This document shows, in pieces, positions 5,148 to 9,522 of a stretch of 9,522 nucleotides of DNA (position 1 is its first letter; each line of letters starts with the position of its first letter). Position numbers and translations under genes: made by a program. Source of the DNA: Lentisphaerota bacterium (GTDB lineage: Bacteria; Verrucomicrobiota; Kiritimatiellia; RFP12; UBA3636); assembly GCA_012514445.1 (NCBI GenBank), contig JAAZAI010000368.1:1-9522 (forward strand), read 5' to 3'. The notes under the pieces were generated by a model that was given only the letters and a program-made list of their open reading frames with translations, ran no database searches and had not been told where the DNA came from.

Positions 5148-6029
5148 CTACCTCGCCATCATCGCCGCCAGGTCCTCGGCGACCCGTTCGGTGTCCATGT
5201 CCACGAACATCGCCTGGACCGACCGGTCCCGGGCGCGCCCGGCCACCCATGCGGCCAGCGCGCGCGGGCCCAGCCCCGTCTGGGCGGCCAGCGCCACGAG
5301 CAGCGGATCGCCGACCCACTGCGCCTCGTCGAGCCACATCATCTTCTCCGCCAGCGCGTCGAGCGGCGAAGCGCTCGCGTGGACGATGTTGTCCACGGGA
5401 TCGATCAGCATCTCCAGCACGGCGGCGCGATCGTAGAGATAGCCGCGGATCGACTCCTCGAGCGCCGCCTCGGGATGCTCGTCCCCGATGACCGTCGCGC
5501 GGAAATCACGCCACGCCATCTCGAAGTCCAGCAGCATCAGCTGCACCGCCGCGGTCGGCGCCAGATACGCGTCGCGGATCGCGGGATAGAACCCGTTGAC
5601 CACGTAGCGCTCCGCGTCCTTGAACCACGCGACGTAGACGTCCGGCCCGACTTCGACGGCGCCGAGAGCCGCCCACTCCGCGCAAAGCTCCTTCACGCCG
5701 ATCCCCTTCAACCGCTCCCGGGCGAAGTCCGCGCCCACGATCCGCCCCGCGCCGGAGGCGCCGTCCCACGTCTCGTTGAAAATCCGCTTGAACGCCTCGC
5801 GCCCCTCCTCCGTCGTCTCCAGCGGCGAGCCTCCGTCGTACGCGGCGCCGCGGGCGACGGAGCCGAAGTGGCGGTCAACCACCCCGCTGCGGGCCAGTTC
5901 CGGACCGGTCACGCGACGGGTGAACGACACCGAGACCTCGGCGTCCTCGAAGATGTCGCCGAGGGTCGTGGCGATCGCCTGGGATTGGACGGCGTGGGGC
6001 TTGATGAAGGCAAAGGCCTGGTTTCTCAT
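5148..6029 (-). CDS. Nucleoside-diphosphate-kinase-like protein with large insertion and C-terminal extension
   Basis: A 293-residue protein, about twice the usual 140-150 of nucleoside diphosphate kinase. It starts like NDK (AFAFIKPHAV, 5-14, Lys10), continues into an HxxxxxGxxx region (HFGSVARGAAY, 54-64), then carries about 90 residues with no NDK equivalent that I recognise. NDK similarity resumes at APTAAVQLMLLDFEMAWRDF (157-176), IGDEHPEAA (181-189, like the GxTNPxxA motif), SIRG (193-196, Arg195, like TIRG) and DNIVHASAS (213-221) with Asn214, the phosphohistidine-type His217 and Ser219. Residues 234-293 are an extra helical, acidic tail ending in Met-Ala-Arg. Retained Lys, Arg, Asn and His suggest nucleotide binding and possibly phosphotransfer (EC 2.7.4.6), but a specialised substrate is possible. 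ATG start with GGAG seven bases upstream, 4 bp after proA and 4 bp before pncC. No membrane segment or signal peptide seen. The fold call comes from motif order only. Confidence 0.72.
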   Translation of the reverse strand: MRNQAFAFIKPHAVQSQAIATTLGDIFEDAEVSVSFTRRVTGPELARSGVVDRHFGSVARGAAYDGGSPLETTEEGREAFKRIFNETWDGASGAGRIVGADFARERLKGIGVKELCAEWAALGAVEVGPDVYVAWFKDAERYVVNGFYPAIRDAYLAPTAAVQLMLLDFEMAWRDFRATVIGDEHPEAALEESIRGYLYDRAAVLEMLIDPVDNIVHASASPLDALAEKMMWLDEAQWVGDPLLVALAAQTGLGPRALAAWVAGRARDRSVQAMFVDMDTERVAEDLAAMMAR

Positions 6030-6033
6030 GGCG

Positions 6034-7320
6034 TCACTCCGCAGGCAGCTCGACGTGCGTGAACTTCGTCCGCCCGTCGGCGAAGGGCGCCACGACGTGC
6101 CCGCCGCCGCGCAGCTTCCACTTGTAGCTCATCAGCCCGTCGAGCCCCACCGGCCCGCGGGCGTGCAGCTTGGAGGTGCTGATGCCCACCTCCGCGCCGA
6201 GGCCGAAGCGGAAGCCGTCCGCGAAGCGCGTGCTGCAGTTCCAGAAGACGTCCGCCGAATCGACGCGGTTCATGAACGCCTCCGCCGCCGCCGCGTCCTG
6301 CGTGACGATGGCGTCCGTGTGCCCCGAGCCGTGCGCGTTGATGTGCCGCACCGCCGCGTCGAAGCCGTCCACGACCTTCACGGAGAGGATCAGGTCGAGG
6401 TACTCGGTGTCCCAGTCCTCCTCGGCCGCCGGCGGGCAGCCGATGATGGCGCGCGTGCGTTCGCACCCGAGCAGCCGCACGCCCCGCGCCCAGAGCCGCG
6501 CCTCGAGCGCCGGAAGGAAGGCCGCCGCGGCGTCCGCGTGCACGAGCAGCGTCTCGGTCGCGTTGCACACCGCCGGATATTGGCATTTGGCGTCCTCGAC
6601 GATGTCGAGCGCCATCGCGAGGTCGGCCGCGCGGTCCACGTAGACGTGGCAGATTCCGTCCGCATGGCCCATCACGGGGATGCGCGTGTTGTCCATGATG
6701 TAGCGCACGAACGCGTTCGAGCCGCGCGGGATGAGCAGATCGATCGACTCGTCCATCGCGAGCATGGCGCCGACGTCCTCGCGCGTTTCGAGAAGCTGTA
6801 TCCAGCCGTCCGGGACGCCGGCGGCCGCGGCCGCGGCCTGGACGACCTCGAAGAGGCGGCGGTTGGTGCGCAGCGCCTCGCGCCCGCCCTTGAGCAGGCA
6901 GCAGTTGCCGCTCTTGAGGCAGAGCGCGGAGATCTGCACGAGCGCGTCGGGACGCGACTCGAAGATGATGCCGATGACGCCGATGGGGCACGTCACGCGC
7001 GTCAGCACGAGGCCGGGCGCCAGTTCGCGGCGCTCGCGGACGTGGCCCACGGGATCGGGCAGGCGCGCGAGCGATTCGAGGCCGGCCACGCAGTCCGCGA
7101 TCTTGTCGCCGTCGAACTTCAGCCGCTTGAGCAGCGCCGGCGCGAGCGCGTCGCGCGTCGCGGCTGCGACGTCCTCGTGGTTGGCGGCTTCGATCGAGGC
7201 CTTTTCGGCCTCCAGCGCGCGGGCGATCGCCAGCAGCGCGGCGTTGCGCGCCTCCAGTGAAAGGGTGGCCAGCGTCTCCGAAGCCGCGCGGGCCTCGGAC
7301 GCCATGGTTCTGATGTTCAT
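6034..7320 (-). CDS. proA: Glutamate-5-semialdehyde dehydrogenase (gamma-glutamyl phosphate reductase)
   Basis: Second enzyme of proline synthesis (EC 1.2.1.41): reduces gamma-glutamyl phosphate with NADPH to glutamate 5-semialdehyde. The 428 residues fit the family's usual 415-430. Signatures of the aldehyde-dehydrogenase-like fold are present: CPIGVIGIIFESRPDA (111-126), LKSGNCCLLKGGREA (135-149), IPRGSNAFV (197-205), GHADGICHVYVD (218-229), the catalytic segment KCQYPAVCNATETLLVH (245-261) with Cys252 as nucleophile, and HINAHGSGHTDAI and STRFADGFRFGLGAEVGISTS near the C-terminus. The ATG at 7320 is chosen because the open frame upstream of it overlaps nudC and looks unlike ProA; the ribosome site is weak. 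ATG at residue 6 is an alternative start. A promoter-like sequence lies in the 62-bp gap upstream, so proA may have its own transcript as well as read-through from nudC. proB, the usual partner, is not in this window. Confidence 0.97.
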   Translation of the reverse strand: MNIRTMASEARAASETLATLSLEARNAALLAIARALEAEKASIEAANHEDVAAATRDALAPALLKRLKFDGDKIADCVAGLESLARLPDPVGHVRERRELAPGLVLTRVTCPIGVIGIIFESRPDALVQISALCLKSGNCCLLKGGREALRTNRRLFEVVQAAAAAAGVPDGWIQLLETREDVGAMLAMDESIDLLIPRGSNAFVRYIMDNTRIPVMGHADGICHVYVDRAADLAMALDIVEDAKCQYPAVCNATETLLVHADAAAAFLPALEARLWARGVRLLGCERTRAIIGCPPAAEEDWDTEYLDLILSVKVVDGFDAAVRHINAHGSGHTDAIVTQDAAAAEAFMNRVDSADVFWNCSTRFADGFRFGLGAEVGISTSKLHARGPVGLDGLMSYKWKLRGGGHVVAPFADGRTKFTHVELPAE

Positions 7321-7356
7321 ATCTCGGATTCCCGTTGTGCTTGACTCGATGCGGCC

Positions 7357-7386
7357 ATTGTACCGCACGTCCGCGCTCCGCTTCAA
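7357..7386 (-). promoter_or_regulatory. Predicted sigma70-type promoter before proA
   Basis: Minus-strand TTGAAG (7386-7381) and TACAAT (7362-7357) are 18 bp apart. The -35 box overlaps the nudC stop codon, and the expected transcription start near 7350 gives a leader of about 30 bases before proA. The -10 box matches consensus at five of six positions in an otherwise GC-rich gap. By-eye prediction. Confidence 0.5.
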
Positions 7387-8153
7387 CCCCTTTCGAGCCA
7401 CGCGTCGAGAAGGCGGCGGGCGAGGCTGAGCTTCATCGGCAGTTCGGGCAGGGCGTCGCGGTGGAACCACGCGGCGCTGGCCAGCTCCTCCTCCTGGATG
7501 CGGATCTCGCCGGCGAGGTAGTCCGCCGTGAAGCCGATCATCACGCCGCAAGGATACGGCCACGGCTGGCTTCCGAAGTAGCGCAGGTTGCCGATCTCCA
7601 GCGCCGTCTCCTCTCGCACTTCGCGGGCCACGCATTCCTCGAGCGTCTCGCCCGGCTCCAGGAACCCCGCCACGAGGCCGTGGTGCTTGCCCTTGAAACT
7701 GTGCGAGCGCACGAGCAGGGCCTCGTCGCCGCGCCGCACCAGCACGATCACCGCCGGCGCGATGTGCGTGTAGATCTCGGCTCCGCAGACGGTGCAGCAT
7801 TTCAGAATCGGCCCGCGCCGCTCGGCGCGGCCGCCGCAGCGGCCGCAGTAGCGCGTCGTCGCGTCCCAGTGCAGAAGCTGCGCGCCGAACCCCGCCTTGT
7901 CGTAGAACCGCCTCTCCAGCCTCAGATAGGCCTCGCGCAGCGTCAGCGCCACGCAGCGGTTCGCATCCGGCGCCTCGTCCGTCGCGTAGGCCACGCAGGG
8001 ACGTCCGTCCAGTTCGCCGAGATCATGCGCCAGCGCGTCCGCCGCGGCGCGCAGCGGCGGCTGCGCCGCGAGAAACGCCGCGGCGCCCTCGAGCGGCAGG
8101 ACCAGCCGGCCGTCGTGGAAGACGAACCAGTACGTGTCAGGGGGTTCCCGCAT
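7383..8153 (-). CDS. nudC: NADH pyrophosphatase, Nudix hydrolase NudC
   Basis: Hydrolyses NADH to NMNH and AMP (EC 3.6.1.22); members of the family can also remove NAD caps from RNA. The 256 residues have the full NudC layout: an N-terminal domain (about 1-98), a four-cysteine zinc ribbon with Cys103, Cys106, Cys120 and Cys123 (YCGRCGG ... CTVCG), the Nudix box from Gly163 to Leu185 containing REVREET, and the NudC-specific SQPWPYP motif (195-201) that selects NADH among Nudix enzymes. One oddity is Ala184 where the Nudix box normally has glycine; the metal-binding glutamates (169, 178, 181, 182) are all kept. The ATG start lies within the last codons of lnt (17-bp overlap) and has GGAGG eight bases upstream, so translation is likely coupled to lnt. 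Its product NMN(H) could feed the operon's PncC. Confidence 0.95.
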   Translation of the reverse strand: MREPPDTYWFVFHDGRLVLPLEGAAAFLAAQPPLRAAADALAHDLGELDGRPCVAYATDEAPDANRCVALTLREAYLRLERRFYDKAGFGAQLLHWDATTRYCGRCGGRAERRGPILKCCTVCGAEIYTHIAPAVIVLVRRGDEALLVRSHSFKGKHHGLVAGFLEPGETLEECVAREVREETALEIGNLRYFGSQPWPYPCGVMIGFTADYLAGEIRIQEEELASAAWFHRDALPELPMKLSLARRLLDAWLERG

Positions 8154-9522
8154 CGCGCGCGCGCCTCCGCAATCGCCAGCCCGCCACGCCGCAGAGCAGC
8201 GACGCGCACGGAATGCCGAAGAGCCAGTCGCCCGCCTTCGCGTAGAGCGTGGCCCCGGGATGCGCCGGCAGCGGCACCGGCTGCGCGAAGTAGCCGCCCT
8301 CGGCGTTCTCGGCGCTCGCGCCGTACGCCGTCACCACGGCGCTCGCGCCCTGGTTCGAAGCGCGGACCATCGGCACGCGGTTTTCGATGGCGCGGAAGAC
8401 CGCCTGCGCGTGGTGCTGCGCCGGCTCCGCCGAACCGCGGAACCACGCGTCGTTGCTCTGCGCGACGAGAATGTCCGCGCCGGCGCGCACCGCCGCGCGC
8501 GAGAGGCCGGCGACCGTGTCCTCGAAGCAGATCAGCGGGCTGACGTCCGCCCGCCCGCCCGCGATGGGCATGACCACGGGGCCGACGCCCGGCGTGCACG
8601 AGACGCCCGCCGGCGCGAGCCGCTGCAGGAAGGTCAGCGTCTTGTCGAGCGGGATGAATTCGCCGAACGGCACGAGGTGCTGCTTGCGGTACGTCGCCTC
8701 GACAACGCGGTTGGTGCCGAAGAGAAACGACGAGTTGAACACGACGAGCGCTCCGGCGGCGTTCGTGGACGTCTCCGTGCCCCCCGCGAGGATCGGCGCG
8801 CGCAGCTCGGCCGCGAAGGCCAGCATCGCGTACTCCATCTCGGGGCTCGGCATGCTGTCGTAGAGCACCGTCTCCGGCCACACGACGAGGTCGGGCTTGA
8901 ACATCGCCACGGTGCGCGTGTCGCGCCAGAGGCCCGCGTACGCGTCGTCCCAGTCGCGATCGTTCGACTCGAAGATGCACGGCAGCCCCGGATTGACCCC
9001 CGCGATCACGACGTGCTCCGCGGCGGCGTCCTCGGCGCGGAGGCGCTGGACACGCCACGAGCCCCAGACCATCGTCGCGAGCAGCACGAGCAGCGTGGCC
9101 GTCAGATCGAGGTGGCGGCGCGTCGCGAGCGGGTTGCGCCGCACGCCGCGGAACATCCGCACCGCCACGCCGGCGAGGGCGCCGTTCATCAGCGCGATCG
9201 GGAACGACACGACGTAGACCCCGCCCAACGCCGCGAGCTGGACGACCGGCAGCATCGTGCGCTGCACGAGCCGCGCACCGCCCTCCCCGAGGCCGGCGGA
9301 GGTGACGTCGAGAAACGGCAGCGCGACCATCGAGACGCCCAGCGCGTTCCACGCGAAGCCGGTGGACAGCGTCGAGCGCAGGTACTCGCCGCCGCACCAG
9401 AACAGCGCCACCGCGAACGGCCGCCACGTCTCGAACCCCGTCCGCCGCCAGCCGCCCGCGGCGGAGTCGCCACCCCGCCACAGCGCCGCGGTCGCGAAGC
9501 CGAAGAGCCCCGAGAAGAGCGC
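8137..9522 (-). CDS. lnt: Apolipoprotein N-acyltransferase (N-terminus off window)
   Basis: Inner-membrane enzyme (EC 2.3.1.269) that adds the third acyl chain to the N-terminal cysteine of lipoproteins, a step before Lol export to the outer membrane in diderms. The window shows 461 residues, open at the right edge; about the first 100 or so, with the first membrane helices, are missing. Visible: the membrane-part motif EYLRSTLSTGFAWNALG, two more hydrophobic helices, then the periplasmic nitrilase-like domain with the catalytic triad in VVWPETVLYDS (Glu217 of the visible part), KQHLVPFGEFIP (Lys280) and SPLICFEDTV (Cys332), followed by QSNDAWF and a C-terminal helix with an arginine-rich tail. 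About 25 extra residues (FLDVTSAGLGEGGARL region) lie between the GFxWNxLG motif and the next helix, compared with E. coli Lnt. A GTG at 9411 could look like a start but would delete the EYLR helix context and family sequence continues upstream. Overlaps nudC by 17 bp. Confidence 0.95.
   Translation of the reverse strand, partial: ALFSGLFGFATAALWRGGDSAAGGWRRTGFETWRPFAVALFWCGGEYLRSTLSTGFAWNALGVSMVALPFLDVTSAGLGEGGARLVQRTMLPVVQLAALGGVYVVSFPIALMNGALAGVAVRMFRGVRRNPLATRRHLDLTATLLVLLATMVWGSWRVQRLRAEDAAAEHVVIAGVNPGLPCIFESNDRDWDDAYAGLWRDTRTVAMFKPDLVVWPETVLYDSMPSPEMEYAMLAFAAELRAPILAGGTETSTNAAGALVVFNSSFLFGTNRVVEATYRKQHLVPFGEFIPLDKTLTFLQRLAPAGVSCTPGVGPVVMPIAGGRADVSPLICFEDTVAGLSRAAVRAGADILVAQSNDAWFRGSAEPAQHHAQAVFRAIENRVPMVRASNQGASAVVTAYGASAENAEGGYFAQPVPLPAHPGATLYAKAGDWLFGIPCASLLCGVAGWRLRRRARDAGTP

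Noticed and set aside
4749..6062. 437-codon plus-strand frame opposite pncC and the NDK-like gene
   Set aside because: Low-complexity Arg/Ala/Pro translation, antisense to two genes with motifs and ribosome sites.
5776..7260. 494-codon plus-strand frame opposite proA
   Set aside because: Antisense shadow of proA; long only because stop codons are rare at high GC.
7321..7800. N-terminal extension of the proA frame into nudC
   Set aside because: The extra residues are Arg/Pro-rich, overlap nudC and have no similarity to ProA; the ATG at 7320 gives normal family length.

Overview
This GC-rich window looks like chromosomal DNA from an anaerobic, fermentative, diderm bacterium. An NAD(P)-linked [FeFe]-hydrogenase gene set sits back to back with the acetate kinase / phosphotransacetylase pair, which points to anaerobic fermentation to acetate plus H2. 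An apolipoprotein N-acyltransferase (lnt) points to an outer-membrane lipoprotein pathway. High GC, these gene families and 7-bp tandem repeats between genes would fit a PVC-type lineage such as Kiritimatiellae or Lentisphaerae, but that placement is inference and weak. Genes are packed tightly and no stretch over 300 bp lacks a gene.

Left block (1-2102, minus strand): hydrogenase accessory operon hndA, GHKL-type ATPase, hndB, hndC. hndC runs off the left edge, and the catalytic hydrogenase gene (hndD) would be expected beyond it. HndA, HndB and the N-terminus of HndC are thioredoxin-like [2Fe-2S] electron carriers; HndC continues into the FMN/NADH-binding NuoF-like module. The genes have good Shine-Dalgarno sites; hndA appears to start at TTG and the ATPase at GTG.

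Divergent control region (2103-2346): two sigma70-like promoters face away from each other, with 17-bp spacers and only 27 bp between their -35 boxes. An 8-bp inverted repeat covers the hnd promoter. This is the most likely place for joint redox or fermentation control of H2 and acetate production.

Middle block (2347-4652, plus strand): ackA and pta, which together interconvert acetyl-CoA and acetate with ATP formation. The 77-bp gap between them holds two adjacent arrays of 7-bp tandem repeats; the first begins in the ackA stop codon and the second is an AT-rich run ending just before pta. Neither gene has a clear Shine-Dalgarno site. A GC hairpin lies between the convergent pta and pncC stop codons.

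Right block (4673-9522, minus strand): reading order lnt (5' end off the right edge), nudC, proA, an unusual nucleoside-diphosphate-kinase-like gene, pncC. lnt/nudC overlap by 17 bp, and proA/NDK-like/pncC are separated by 4 bp each. A promoter-like sequence lies in the 62-bp gap before proA. NudC (NADH to NMNH + AMP) and PncC (NMN to NaMN) could act in sequence in pyridine-nucleotide recycling. The NDK-like protein is the strangest gene here: it keeps the NDK active-site residues but is about twice the normal length.
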